From positions 312,501-376,500 of the forward strand of contig NOKP01000001.1 of assembly GCA_002682825.1 (NCBI GenBank): 64,000 nucleotides of DNA. Direction: 5' to 3'. The notes beneath the pieces are model-generated. The model had not been told where the DNA came from. It made no database searches and saw nothing but the letters and a program-made list of their open reading frames with translations. Made by a program: the position numbers and the translations under genes. Positions 12,105 to 23,879 of this stretch are shown in pieces. Source of the stretch: Neonectria sp. B-13. Lineage: Eukaryota; Ascomycota; Sordariomycetes; Hypocreales; Nectriaceae. The number at the start of each line of letters is the position of its first letter. Position 1 is the first letter of the stretch.

Positions 12105-12879
12105 GGAAGCAGTATAAAGAAAATTTGTGAGTTTGTAAACTGAATGATATATACCCGACTGAGTAATAGAATAGAGAATAATGTTAAGAGATGAAGGATA
12201 TTAAAGATTTCAGAATGTTAGGTGAACTATTTTGTATATAACTGTTATAGCCTAAATTGGGACTAAGCGGTCAAAACCGGCAGGATTGCCTTAGTACCTA
12301 CTCTTTCCTATTTATTGAAACGTATAAAGAAGTATGTTAAAAGTTTTATTATATATCGGGGTTTTTATATCAGGGTTCGGATTAGGGCTAGGGTTAGCCG
12401 CGCGTTTAATAGGCCTGTATGTTAAGCATAGAGCACCTTAGCCCAATTCCTCATCAAAAAGCCTTTAGTCCCCTTCTCAATAGTAATACTATAGACACTA
12501 AAACGCAACTTCATCATAATAATCTAACAGCAGAAATAAATCAGCACCCAAATCAAGCAGTTTATCTTCGATGAGGTTTCACTTGCCAGAAATTTCTCCG
12601 AAGCACTCTAATGCGTTGAAACGGCAGTTATTAGGGAGACAATCTGCCCAAATCCCCATGCATTGTCGGAGTCCCGTCGAGGTAAGCTTCATTCACTGTT
12701 CTCATCGCGATGACCATGTAAAGATGTAGCGGATACTATAACATAATATGAAAAGCAATACTTAGTGCTGTCTCTTCTACAACACGAAATCACATCTCCT
12801 CTAGCGCCATCCTCCCAATCTTTTCAATTCTTAGAGCAATTTACGGTGCATCGATTTTGGATAAACTTGGTGGGAGACC
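12105..12879. other. AT-rich intergenic DNA with TTAGGG-like stretch
   Basis: No intact gene. At 12367-12402 it contains a GGATTAGGGCTAGGGTTAG-type stretch that resembles the one at 1217-1255. The 3' part could contain unrecognisable upstream exons of the transporter remnant that follows. Confidence 0.5.
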
Positions 12880-13345
12880 GACGATGCTCTGTGGGTTGAG
12901 GGTGTTATGATTTTGTACATCTTCCTGACAGCTTTCACTGCGAACCCAACAACCCCAAGCTAGCATATAGCGTCAGTATCTTTATTTATCTCTTTGGAAT
13001 CTTCTTTGCTTGGAGATTCACGCTCTTGCAAATGCTCTATGCTGTGGAATGCCTCGTACGTGCACACAGTCTGTCTAACTAGCGGAGTTTAAATAACCTC
13101 ACTGTATTTAGGTAAATTGGACTCACGCCAAAGGATCAGGTCTCAACTTTCTATTCCTCAGAATTGCAATGGGGTCGAACCCTAGGTGCATCAGCAAAAG
13201 CGTTAGGAAGTTGGGATGGTAGCTCTACGTGATATGTATCTTTTGGATTGGTACCGAGGTGTTGATCGTCTACTTTTGGCTTGTCGAGACTGCTGGAAAA
13301 GCGTTACAAGAACTGAGGGCTGAATACTACAAAGGAAGACACTAA
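12880..13345 (+). pseudogene. MFS sugar-transporter remnant (C-terminal part)
   Basis: Fragments of a fungal sugar-porter gene. At about 12980-13065 the plus strand reads IYLFGIFFAWRFTLLQMLYA followed by VECL, matching the TPLQxLYPVECL region of fungal sugar transporters. At about 13218-13345 it reads IFWIGTEVLIVYFWLVET then AGKALQEL, matching the last transmembrane helix and the ETxGxxLEEL tail, ending in TAA at 13343-13345. The pieces lie in different frames with stops between them, for example TAG just before the last block. The first ten or so helices are not recognisable. Too short and broken to be functional. Confidence 0.65.
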
Positions 13346-13894
13346 GCACAGTATAGATTTTAAATCAGAGGTTGACCTAATTTAGCGCGTAGCTAAAGAT
13401 TGCATAATGACACTACACTAGCAACTGAAATAAACATCACGACGTGAATATACGAGTTGATGTTACCCGACTATTACAAGTGAACCTGGTGGACGCATTG
13501 ATACATACAAGGCTGGGGTCAGGAAGATATGACAGATTGATAGATTAGAGTAGCATCCGCAGCCATGCTGAAATAATCCTGTTGTCTCAGTAGCCAGCTC
13601 CTATGCACCCTGCTTTAAGACCTTCCCGGAGCCTACCTCCGTAAAGTCCGTAACTCAAAAGCAAAAGAGCGAGTAGGTCTGTGCAATTGACTGCTTATGC
13701 TGATGCCCCATCGCGAGCCGCTCTTCCGGTGCAGAATACGTACTACCCTGACCCTATCCGTTTTCCTGTCTCTAAACCTTCTAATATTTAAACGGTGATC
13801 TCAATGCTGACGTTTCAGGATTATTGATAGCAGGAATAGAATTCACTAAGCCATATTAGTTATAATCCAAGATCAGGTCATAAACAGGAAGGAC
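13346..13894. other. Intergenic, nothing recognised
   Basis: Spacer between the transporter remnant and the 3' end of the minus-strand oxidase. No coding pattern, repeat or RNA gene seen. Confidence 0.5.
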
Positions 13895-15661
13895 TTACTC
13901 TTGCTCGCCTCTCCATCCAACACATTTCCAACAGTCAAAGATATGTGTGGGGTCGTACTCGTTCTTAATCTCCGCAAGTTTGTCATAGAATGTTCCGAAA
14001 TAGGTTTGCTGCCAATGTGGTTCCAAGTAATGCGCTTCATTGAGGTACGCGCCTCCACCTGGGCTCAATTCCTTGAGGGGATCCAGCATGTTCAAAAACG
14101 CTTCGGCAGTGTGTTTTAGGACGTCGCCATCCAATGGTTCCAACCATTCTCCGACATGGATTAGATGCCAGAGCGAGTCGCGCCACGCAGGATGAGCGGA
14201 TGACGATTGATTCCGATCAAGGTTGGAGACAGGAGTTTCCAAGACAATCTGGGTCGCAGTGAGATTGAGCAAACTTCCAGCTGTTTCGATGCCGTGTATT
14301 ACACCATCCACTAGCTCGGCAATTGTTCCAGGAGCAGTAAAGACCTTGGAGGGAATCAGCCGGGAAGCCAGCAGGGAGAAAATGCCTGATGGTTCAGTGA
14401 CCTTGGCATCGGCGGCAGTGACGGAAAGGTAGTCTGCATAATTGGTGTAAGAAGTATACCCATTTGCAGAAACGGATAGATCGGTTCTATCGCTCAAAAA
14501 CTTGGCAAAGGATGCGGTAGAGGATTTCAACTTCGAGCCGTTGTCACCGTATGGCAACACCAAGCTGATGGAAACTTTATCAGGGAAGTACTCAAGCTGG
14601 CCCGTTACTAGTTGAGCTGACCACTGGATCTGATTTTCTGCGTGTGCAGTGAGGATCTCACGAAGAGCTGTGTTCCCTTTTGTGGTGGTTTCGTGTTCGA
14701 CACCGGTGAAATTGGCTGTAAAGGTGTAGACATGGATCGGCAGCGAGGGATAAACCTGCACTCGGTACTTGGTGAGGATCGCAAAGGTGCCACCTCCTCC
14801 ACCACGCATGGCCCAGAAAAGATTGGGGTCGTTGCACTCATTGATAATGCGCACTTCCCCGTCAGCGGTTACCACCTCGAACTCAACGGCATTGTCTGCC
14901 ATCAAGCCGTAGGTAGTTGTAAATGACCCGACACCCCCGCCTTGGCCAAATCCTCCGGCAAGTCCGACTGATTGTTCGTATCCTCCAGGAACATCCATGC
15001 CATGGTTGTTGAAGAAGCGATAGGCATCACCTGCAACGACTCCAGCTCCCAGCTCTCCAACGTTCTGACCGTTGGCTGAGGGGCAGTTATGTGCAGTAAA
15101 GTTGGAGTAGAAGTCGAGGGTGTCAAGATTGTGCGTCCAAATCGCGAGGGAGTTTGGCACTGAGGATCTTCCGTAGAAATCATGGCCTGTGTTCTTAATA
15201 CTGATGCGGAGGTTGTGGGACTTTGCGAATTGAAGTGCTGCGGAGATGTGAGACGTGTTTCGAACATCAACATAATATGACGCCAGCCTCCCAAGAGAGC
15301 AAGTGCCGTAGAGTTGCTCCTCTGGGTTAGACTCGAGAAGCGCGCATCCAGAATTTCGACAAGTCTCCCAATTCAACCAGTAGGTTTGCCCAAAGTGCTT
15401 TCCTCGAGTGACACTGTCGCCATAGTAGTCTTCGACAGCCTCGCAGGCGACTTTGTCGTAATGGGGAGAGTTCTTATAGCAGGGAGCAGCGATGGGAATT
15501 GTTTCGTACAGAAAGCCACCGATAGTCGTGTTGAACTGCTGCCATTCGTGCGAGGACGGCCAACATGGTTGCCCTGGGCGACAGTTATAGCCAGGGTCGG
15601 TGGTAGCCGATGCCACCAAGGCAAAAAGATATGTCGAAAGGATAGAAGACAGGTAAACCAT
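13895..15661 (-). CDS. Secreted FAD-linked oxidase, berberine-bridge (VAO/PCMH) family
   Basis: Predicted 588-aa flavoprotein oxidase exported through the secretory route. The chosen start (15661) gives a signal peptide MVYLSSILSTYLFALVASA. The open frame extends 34 codons upstream, but those residues are hydrophilic and would hide the signal. An FAD_binding_4 domain includes the His-flavin attachment motif NTGHDFYGRSS (His about residue 160) and the Gly-rich FGQGGGVGS segment; the C-terminal BBE motif reads NEYDPTHIFDCWKCVGW. Many N-glycosylation sequons (NTT, NTS, NFT, NLT, NQS). Family members oxidise sugars, oligosaccharides or secondary-metabolite intermediates with O2; the substrate is not predictable here. 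Single exon as read; a GTAAGT at the 3' end (about 13897) could add a few residues by splicing. No stops, in contrast to its decayed neighbours. Confidence 0.9.
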   Translation of the reverse strand: MVYLSSILSTYLFALVASATTDPGYNCRPGQPCWPSSHEWQQFNTTIGGFLYETIPIAAPCYKNSPHYDKVACEAVEDYYGDSVTRGKHFGQTYWLNWETCRNSGCALLESNPEEQLYGTCSLGRLASYYVDVRNTSHISAALQFAKSHNLRISIKNTGHDFYGRSSVPNSLAIWTHNLDTLDFYSNFTAHNCPSANGQNVGELGAGVVAGDAYRFFNNHGMDVPGGYEQSVGLAGGFGQGGGVGSFTTTYGLMADNAVEFEVVTADGEVRIINECNDPNLFWAMRGGGGGTFAILTKYRVQVYPSLPIHVYTFTANFTGVEHETTTKGNTALREILTAHAENQIQWSAQLVTGQLEYFPDKVSISLVLPYGDNGSKLKSSTASFAKFLSDRTDLSVSANGYTSYTNYADYLSVTAADAKVTEPSGIFSLLASRLIPSKVFTAPGTIAELVDGVIHGIETAGSLLNLTATQIVLETPVSNLDRNQSSSAHPAWRDSLWHLIHVGEWLEPLDGDVLKHTAEAFLNMLDPLKELSPGGGAYLNEAHYLEPHWQQTYFGTFYDKLAEIKNEYDPTHIFDCWKCVGWRGEQE

Positions 15662-17399
15662 TTTGATTGGAGGTCTGGTTGTAGAAATGTTGCAATTTGA
15701 ACTTGGAGAAAGCAGCCGCCTCGTGAAATGTGAGGTGCTTTGTGCGCAGTATTTAGTGCTCAAACCACTGCATCAAAGTACAACCTAGATTGTAAGGGCA
15801 GATGAGTCTAAAACAATATAAGAGAAAAGAATAGTAGCGAAGAGAGACTTCGTGCCTACTTATATAGAAATTGAAGTATTCCTCACCCAGATGACGTATG
15901 TGAGTTGTGGATAGACGACAGTGGGTGAATTGAGGCGGTACAGCGCCACGCGTCACCAATTCCACGAAGGAAGCACTAATACCAAATCAATCACATATTT
16001 CAACGCTACCCGCGATACAATTTTGGTGAAACGCCGTCATACTCGTAACGGCGATATCTGTACTATGCCAATCATCAGGCTGATGAACGTCTTGTCAAGT
16101 TGTCAACCGATACAAGGTCAGCTTGAGGATGTGTCGGCAGTGGACCCCACTCGACTGCAGTTTGGAGCTTACAAGTCTAAACCTATTGTGGTATGTATTT
16201 CGACGCTAGCCCGGTAAGACGGGACTTCGGCATCCCCAGACGAACAGAAGCAAAAGACGCACAGTGTACGTGAGGAAACAGGAGTTAATAGTGGTTTCAA
16301 TCACTCTACTTACCGAGCCCGAAGTGCCAGCACCATCGCCATCCCCCTTTAGCTTGCAGAAACTTGCGGAACCCGCCCTGCGCTGAAGCTTCAAGTGCAG
16401 GTTACGCCAGCTCTCACGTTATGGATCCTTATCGAGCGCCTTTTCAAACCCCTTTTTATTGTCGTAATGTTTCATGACGAACCTTAGTCCGCGTTGTCAT
16501 ATCTGGCTCATGAAATAACACACGGTAAAATTGTGCTATACGTTGAGTGACTTATTACTTTCTAAACAATAGAAAAAGCGTGAAAGGGATCTCCTTCGCG
16601 GATTTAATAGCTTTCAGTACGCCAATTACAGTGGTCTGGGCCAATCACCCCATCTTGATGACATAGATATTCTGGACCAATAAACAAGTCGTGTATCCGC
16701 TGGTAGGTAGAGTAGATGGGTCGGGATAGGTTGCCCAGGTTGACTCTGGCTGAAACGCATCGGAATTTGAGCGATTTTGGTACAATAATAGTAGACCTCG
16801 ACTCCTTGTTTGTTGCTTTCATGATATATTGGGCCATGACCTAACCCCACAGTTGAAGTTCCGTGAGCAATGGTTGGGGCTATGATATAGCAGCTGTGTA
16901 AGAGAGTTGTTCAAGCGTGTTGGAGATCCATCGGTCCAGTTCGCCTATAAGGGGTGGAACAGCGCAATGCACATCGCGTATTATCAACTCCAATCTTCCG
17001 CGGGCCGTGGCATCACGTGTAGATCGTCACGAGACGTACTTTAGCATCGTAGGTGTTGGAAAGTCGGAAGCTACGAGAGAGAGAAGCAACCGAAGGAGTA
17101 GTAACACTAAACCATAAATATACATAGTTCTTAACTAACAGACAGAGGTTCTTAGTTCTAGTCAGTGATCGGCTTTTTGCAGATGTCAACCGAGTTTAAG
17201 CGAGGCACCGACGTACAAGATGATATCAAGATTAGTACGACCCCTAGGCCATACTCTCTTAGTTTCCATCATCCACTTCCCTTCCGTTTGCCACTCCCGA
17301 GCAATTGCCTTCTGAGGTTTGCTATGAACCGCCGCCCGCAGGCCCTTCATATTCGAAATAACTTCATGTTAGGAATCAGACCTGGGTTCTTGACCATGT
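15662..17399. other. Long gene-free stretch
   Basis: 1.7 kb with short frames only. The part next to 15661 is the oxidase promoter. The stretch 16560-17160 has no codon pattern on either strand. I see no repeat, tRNA or recognisable fragment. Confidence 0.5.
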
Positions 17400-18660
17400 A
17401 GGCCATCAATTAGGCCGGATTGCTGCCGATGGGGCAGAACTCCTGGCCTGAATTTCTCAGTTGCAAGACGAACGCGGTGACCGTGTCGCTGGAGCTCATT
17501 TCCAAGCGCGATGAACGACCCCACATCTCCTCGGCTACCCACGACTTGGATGACTATATTTACGGTGCTCGCCGCTTTTCTGACACTGGCATTAGTCGGC
17601 AGTGGGCTAAGGTAAGCTGGTTCGCTACCGGTAAGCTCTTATCGCTTGATTTGCCATTTCTCGTCTGTCATGGTTGTAAATATCTACTTCCCCTAAGAAA
17701 AGGAAGTCAACAACGCACCCTGACTACCTGTCCTTGATCTTAATACTGGATAATGTCGAGTCGATTTCAGCTCACCTCCGTCTCTTTTTTGCGCGATGAG
17801 TCATCTCGACCCTATACCTCTGAGAACCCATTTAAGTTTACCACGACCCAACGATAGCCAGCGCCATTGTAAGCTGCACCCATATTTGCCGACGCAGCGA
17901 ACGAAGCCGCTGACGCCTTTGCCCTCATTTGAAGTTGGAAAATTTATGCCCGTGCCTGGTAATAATGCAAGGAGACCCGAGCACTCTTTATTTTCGGTTC
18001 TTTTCAGCGCTATCATAACACACCTCTTCATCATTTGCTCCGTTGCGTCTGTTAAAGGGCGATCGGTCTTTCAAATATCTGAATGCCATCCTACGCAAGG
18101 ATGCCCACCCCAATGAGAAACCCCATGAGGATGACCTTATTCTCATTGCAGATAGCCATGATACTTACTATCAACCACCCCCCGATGTTCTCCTGAAACG
18201 TTATCATAAGAGTACCAAGAAAGCCAAGGCCCAACTGCGCCAACAGGGGCACAGCGAATCACCTATGCCGATGCAACAGACCTGAGGCACATGTTTCGCC
18301 GAAGAGGACGGAGTCAGCATCGCCTTGAACAATTGAACCGGGATTAATGCGCACTCAGTGGGACTGGACATTTCTCCTGTGCGACTGCAAGGCGTTCCAG
18401 ATGACATCAGGGCCTCCCAAAGCCCATTCAGAAATGCGATAGAAAATCTTGACTGGAGCGATATGCCACTCTATGCTGACTTCTTTACCGAAGCCAATGT
18501 TCATGTCGACGGTCTCAAAGAGCGATGCGATTGGTGGTGGGACCGCACATGGTTCCTTGGGTACCTGCGAGAGCTTCTTACTCTACACCTGAGACCCGGG
18601 AACTGGCTCCATTGGCCAACGTGAGGACAGAGGGTGACAGCATCACTTACTGGGGGTCGT
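17400..18660 (+). pseudogene. Decayed gene of an uncharacterised fungal protein family
   Basis: Several broken segments share the pattern of a fungal protein family that I recognise only loosely and cannot name with certainty (some annotations treat it as glycosyltransferase-like). The clearest blocks are EDDLILIADSHDTYYQPPPD followed by VLLKRYHKSTKKAKAQLRQQG at about 18124-18250, and GVPDDIRASQSPFRNAIENL plus a Trp-rich CDWWWDRTWFLGYLREL block at about 18380-18580. Frames change around 18040 and 18285, and stops fall near 18345 and 18622. The DxDxxD-like acidic block is altered here (ADSHD). Upstream sequence back to about 17400 may be the degraded N-terminal part, but that is weaker. Not functional as read. 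Confidence 0.5.
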
Positions 18661-18970
18661 AGTCGTACATAGTCCGAAGGAAGCCGCGAATTGTTCTCAG
18701 ACTCAGTTGTGAATCTTTTGGCTGAGATGGAGTTTGAGACTGTCTGTTGAGATCCAGAGGAAGATGAAGACTCACTGCAGCGCTAGTAGGATGGGGTATT
18801 CTAGGACGACAAAGGGCCAAATTTAGCTAAATTGTTCCAAGTACCTGACTTTGACCTTGGGCTGTGGTATTGTGTATTCCATGCGCTTATTATCAAAAGT
18901 CAACCCAATTCAATTATCTAATTAATCTACATCCCCATTTCTGTCAGAATCATCCCTCTTAATCTAGGTT
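18661..18970. other. Short intergenic stretch
   Basis: About 300 bases between the end of the decayed gene and the stop of the epimerase gene. No feature seen. Confidence 0.5.
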
Positions 18971-19993
18971 CTAGGCCTCCTTTCTCCCATCTGAATCTTG
19001 ATGCAGAAACCATTCGACAAATTTTGCAATTCCCTGTTCGATGTTGGTTTGTGGGTGATATCCCAGTACCCGCCTCGCTTTTGAAATGTCTGCAAACGTG
19101 ATTGGCACATCGCCAGCTTGTCCCTCGCGTCGATCAATGATTGCTTTCCGACCAAGGCTTTCCTCCAGAAGTTCGATCAACTCACAAAGCTCAACTGTCT
19201 GCGACTCTCCAAGATTGAAAGCTTCGTAGTCAGACCCTCTAAAGTCAATTGCTGCGCGAACCCCTTGGATGATGTCGTCAACGTAGGTATAGTCGCGACG
19301 CGTTGTGCCGTCGCCAAATACAGGAATCGGCTTCCCGCTGTGAATCAGCTTTGCGAACTTGTGAATCGCCAAGTCAGGACGCTGCCGCGAGCCATAGACG
19401 GTGAAGAACCGAAGACACACGCAGCGGATGTTGTAAAGATGAGAGTAGGTGTGGCACATCAATTCGCATGCTGCTTTCGATGCCGCATACGGTGATATGG
19501 GCTTTAGCGTTTCATCGCCTTCCGAGAAGGGGACTTTGGCATTGAGGCCATAGAGGCTTGATGAGGACCCAAAGACGAACTGATTCACACCAAATTCTTT
19601 GGCGCATTCGAGAAGGTTCAACGTGCCACCCACATTGGTTTCAACGTATTCAGCCGGCTTCTCCAATGACGGCCGCACGCCAGCGCGCGAAGCCAAATGA
19701 ACAATCGTGGTAAAGTTGTTCTCTGCAAAGACCTTCTTCAAGGAGTCGATTTGCCGTATGTCTAGTTCGTACAATGTGAAGTTCGGGTTGGAGTGATGCG
19801 CAGCGAGGTTCGATCGTTTGATATCCGGCGGATAAAAGTCATCAAAGTTGTCCACGACGGCAACCTGCCAGCCGCCTTCCGCTAGAAGGTGTTCGACTAG
19901 ATGTGACCCAATAAACCCCGCGCCGCCAGTGACTAAGATTTGTCTTTGGGGCGCGGCCCATTCATCTGTTTCAAGAGGAGGAGTAAGAATCAT
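18971..19993 (-). CDS. NAD-dependent nucleotide-sugar epimerase, UDP-glucuronate 4-epimerase-like
   Basis: Predicted 340-aa extended short-chain dehydrogenase that would interconvert UDP-sugars, most likely UDP-glucuronate to UDP-galacturonate by motif similarity. Rossmann motif [11 protein letters not shown] at residues 22-32, acidic NAD-ribose patch [11 protein letters not shown] at about 47-56, active-site SSSSLYG (143-149) and catalytic YxxxK in SPYAASK (Tyr169, Lys173). Also [11 protein letters not shown] and [10 protein letters not shown], both characteristic of the bacterial UDP-glucuronate epimerase branch. One exon of 1,023 bases with no intron, unlike nearly every other intact gene here. 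No signal peptide; cytosolic. Its neighbours are decayed genes and give no pathway. Could also act on another UDP-hexose. The enzyme class is secure, the exact substrate is not. Confidence 0.88.
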   Translation of the reverse strand: MILTPPLETDEWAAPQRQILVTGGAGFIGSHLVEHLLAEGGWQVAVVDNFDDFYPPDIKRSNLAAHHSNPNFTLYELDIRQIDSLKKVFAENNFTTIVHLASRAGVRPSLEKPAEYVETNVGGTLNLLECAKEFGVNQFVFGSSSSLYGLNAKVPFSEGDETLKPISPYAASKAACELMCHTYSHLYNIRCVCLRFFTVYGSRQRPDLAIHKFAKLIHSGKPIPVFGDGTTRRDYTYVDDIIQGVRAAIDFRGSDYEAFNLGESQTVELCELIELLEESLGRKAIIDRREGQAGDVPITFADISKARRVLGYHPQTNIEQGIAKFVEWFLHQDSDGRKEA

Positions 19994-20799
19994 ATCTGTA
20001 GGGTGGACTTGAGCCCACTTTCAGTGTAATTTTCAATGCTTACTACCCTGTGAGGCAAGCCTTCAAGATCAACGACAGCCGAATTAATATCCTTTTATGT
20101 TCCTTGCTTGTACATTGCTAGTTTTTGTGACCCCTGAGCTAAGGCATGCTGTGGATATTACTAGGGAATGGTGGCGTAGCTAATAAATGAGGTGGATGCC
20201 ACTATTGGCTGCCAGGGTTAACTCTAGCTTCGCAGTGGAATTTGAGATCTGGCAGTCTCAGTTATTAACTCCAGCACGCACACACAGCGCTGGCATTCTA
20301 TTGAAATGGCGACATAGCTAATAATTAAACCGCAGCTATCACGTATGAACAATAATTAAACCGAGTGGAATGTGGGACTGAACTGTCTCAGTCACACATC
20401 TTTCAGGACTGGAGGTATGCTATCATAGACATTGATGAGAATGTCGCGCCTTCTAGGGTTTGGCATCGCGTATCTTTCAGATTGAGCTGGTAAGCATCTT
20501 CATCAGCCGTGACTCGTATGTCCTTAGTGGTGGACGAACTTTTAGTTCTAGACCTAAAGAATAAGAAGGGATGATCGTTTTCTCAGCTTAACATGCCGTC
20601 TCGTGCTCGTTAAGAATCGCACCACTGACCAACGTGATGAGAGAGCGGTTAGATTCGAATTACGAGTCTATCGTTACATGCCGTCTTCTTTTCAGCCGCG
20701 GCAGTAAGATCAGAGGAGTAAATGGCGTATTATAGAGTCTAATCATAGCGAGAGCTCCTTATATAACCTAGGCGTCAGATGTATGACCCTCTGAACAAC
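19994..20799. other. Epimerase promoter region and spacer
   Basis: About 800 bases. The first part (19994 onward) is the presumptive promoter of the minus-strand epimerase. The motif ATGGCGACATAGCTAATAA near 20304 partly repeats ATGGTGGCGTAGCTAATAA near 20168. No coding signal. Confidence 0.45.
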
Positions 20800-23660
20800 C
20801 GCAGATACCCACTAGACAAATACAATGCCAGTCGCAGCGACGACCAGAATTATGTTGCACTTTCATATACCACCCTTATTCCAGGAGCTTCTAATATCAC
20901 TGTAGGGGTCACAGTCGCTGCACTAGATGACACCTTTATAAGAGAAACTTAGAGTTCGTAAGTATCAGTGGCATTATTTGATGCGGTTGTCACATGCATA
21001 GTCTTCGAATGATCCTCTGCCCCATTCACATCACCGTTCTTGTTATAATTGTTCCCGTTATGATGATGGCCACTTTCTACTGAGCTAGTAGGCTTTCCGA
21101 GCACCGCAGAGGTAAACGAGATGTTGCTACGGAAGTTAGACGCAGTATTTGTAGGACCCAATGAGCTTTTGTGTACAGGATATTTTGGCGGCAGAAAGGG
21201 ACAAGAAACAACACCCCAAATGGATGACAGTCCCTTAGTGAGGTACACAGAAATACGTCGCACAGGCGTCTCAGTCGGTCAGCCCAAAGCTGCACCAGAC
21301 AGCGCGTATGTGGTCAGGCAGTCTAGTGTTTAGTACCTCCTAACAGGGAACCATCTCATGAGGTTGATTGTCAAGTCGAAAGTAGAAAAGAATGTTGGTA
21401 AGGCATCGAAGAGGTCTGCAGTTGGCTTGACAATTGACGTTGTAGAAGACAGAGGTTCGACCTTGAATTGAGTGGTGATTTAAAAGAGTAAATACAGAAT
21501 AATCTCTTGGAAAACAAAGGCAAAGACTAGAGCTTTGAGCTCAATAAGCTCATCTCTCATATCTCTCTGCTGTAAGAAGCTCTCAATTCCTTGTCTCTGA
21601 AGATGATGATGAAAAGAAAAGACTCCTTTCCTCCTTCCCTTCTTAACCTCCCTTGTGGCTGCCCCCTTCCACATCCAATTACATCCTTGCTAGCAACCAG
21701 CTAGCCCACTTGGCCCTTAGCCCCTGCCACAATATTCATCGTCGGTCCTTGATTCGGCACTTGTGCTGAAGGAGGCCGAACATGGCTGACAGTTATACGT
21801 GCTGTGGAGCTAACCCCGTTGGTTGATCTCAATTCGGTCTGGAGTGGTTGCGTATACGTAAGAGTCACTGGATGCTCTGCACATTGCGTGCATACAGAAG
21901 TGATTGTAGTGAGCTTTGTTTGACCGATTAAAGCGCAAGGGACAGTCATCGGTACAGTTACCAGCGTTGTCCAACCAGTTTCTGAGCAGACAGATGTTAT
22001 GACAGTAACATAGTGAGTTTCCATGATGACGGTATTCTCCGGTAACGTCTGTGATGTCTCCAGACGCACCAAGCCTGAGACGGACTTTACTGCGTCAGTC
22101 CTTAGGAGCTGGATTGGTTGCAGTGATCTAATTAATACTTAGTTTTCCGCATTCTTCGTCAAATGGTTAGTCGTGGTGCTGGCTACTCCAATAATTAAGG
22201 TCACGTCGGGTCTCCCTAACACAGAAGTATCGAACGATTCTGAGGCAGAGTAGTGGATGAAGACACCGAGGTGGACATAGTTGAGCTTGGGGTGTTTGGA
22301 ATGATAGTTGAAGTTGGAGCCATGGGGGCAAAGCGGTCTTCGGACGAAGATCAAACAAACGAAGGAGAAAAAGTTGAGTTTGCAGAATGAGTGATGTATA
22401 TACTTGGAGAGAAGTTCAGATAACGTAAGGGAGGTCGTGCCCGATAGAGTAGTCGACGGAGTCATTGACGACGCAGATTTTGTTCTTGTGGTATGGGTTG
22501 CAGGAGTGAAGATGCTTGAACATGAACCGGTCATCGAGGGAGCAAAGAAAGTCGATGTAGTGGCACCACCCTAAATAGGCCCCATTTTGTCGATAGCGCC
22601 GTCGAACCACGCCTTTGGACTATTTCTAGCATGCCTGTCAAATGACAAGGTTCGAAATTCGTAGCCAGTCGTGGACCCATTCGTGAGCTCGATTGTTAGA
22701 CTGCAAGATAAGCTGACTGTCCAACTCGCATTGATTCCACGAAGGTTGCAACACTGAATCTTAGAACCTGATCACTGAGGATCTCCTTCGAGTCAACTGC
22801 CTTAAACGGCGTGACCTTGCAACGCTGAACAGATGCCGCAGTGACATCTGTAGAGTCAACAACCTGATTCCCATCATCAAACTCGGCGCCAATCGACACT
22901 GTGGTCTCGACACACAGAAATCCATCGTCTGTGGCTGCCTAGCTGCCAATAAAAGTGACTGATTTCCAGAGACCAACCTAGCCGGGACCTCAATATCAAA
23001 GTTGTAGACGGTTTCCCCATTCACCATCCTTCCATGCTGATGCCCATACACGTTTAACCTATTGATCGCACGGTAGTAGACTGGCGGGTAGAAGGTCTTG
23101 TCAGCCGTTTGAATATTCACATAATAGGTTGCTGCATCAAGCTTCGGCTGGAGTTCCTTGAAACGACAATAGAGGTAGAAGTTACCGACAATATCGCTAT
23201 GCCATTCTACCCACTCGGGGAAGGCAATGGAATAAAAGCCCGTGCTGTTTTCAAAGTTCGCACTGCCCACGAGGTTTGAACCAGGGTCTATGACGTATTC
23301 GTCCTCAACCACGTCAACCAATTTGGGTGATAGTGCAAAGGTCACTACAGATCCTTTCTTCAGGCGGGTCGGAATCAGAATCTGAACGTGGACCTCCATC
23401 CAACTGTTTGCGTCGTAGATGTCGCGAGAGGATACACCCTGTCTGCTCAGAGAGATATCAATGAATGCGTTGGAAATGCCAGTTGGGCTTGTTGTGGCCT
23501 TGACTGTCATGGTTACTCCTAGTACTGGCGTGGACGTCACCACAGAGCTGTTAGATGTCATTGAGGGGACGTCAGTTGCGGCGTAGAAACCGGCAGTGGT
23601 AGACACGTACACCTCGGTGGGTGTCTCGGTTGTCGTAGTAGTCAACCCAGGGATAGGATC
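20800..23660 (-). pseudogene. Cell-surface adhesin-like glycoprotein gene, decayed
   Basis: Read on the minus strand from 23660: a Thr-rich linker (PGLTTTTTETPTEVYVSTT), then a beta-rich region of about 230 residues (23600-22900; e.g. SWMEVHVQILIPTRLKKGS, YYVNIQTADKTFYPPVYYRA) with a further block CSLTIELTNGSTTGYEF at about 22700, then Ser/Thr-rich repeats (TITSVCTQCAEHPVTLTY; TVITSVCSETGWTTL) and finally, at about 20860-20815, a hydrophobic run NIILVVAATGIVFV that would suit a membrane or GPI-type tail. This order, an N-terminal binding domain, a Ser/Thr stalk and a hydrophobic C-terminus, matches fungal wall adhesins; I cannot name the family. Frames change near 22900, 22700 and 22330, with stops such as TAG at about 22574. 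Several pieces are still open for over 300 bases. Probably inactive. Confidence 0.55.
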
Positions 23661-23879
23661 GTCACATGCTGAACACGGTCAAACTCGGCAGGCCGGTAGG
23701 CTTTTTCTTCCAGTCCACAGGGCATAGATATCCAGAGTCAGTCAGCGTCGTAGCTGAACGCGAGAGGAGAACTCTTACTACCCCCTGGTTGTATGAGACG
23801 AAACTGAGGTAACATCCAAAGCCGGTGCTTGACAAGGAGTCGTAAGCCGTTGGGGGGGGGGATACAGTGCGCTTCACGA

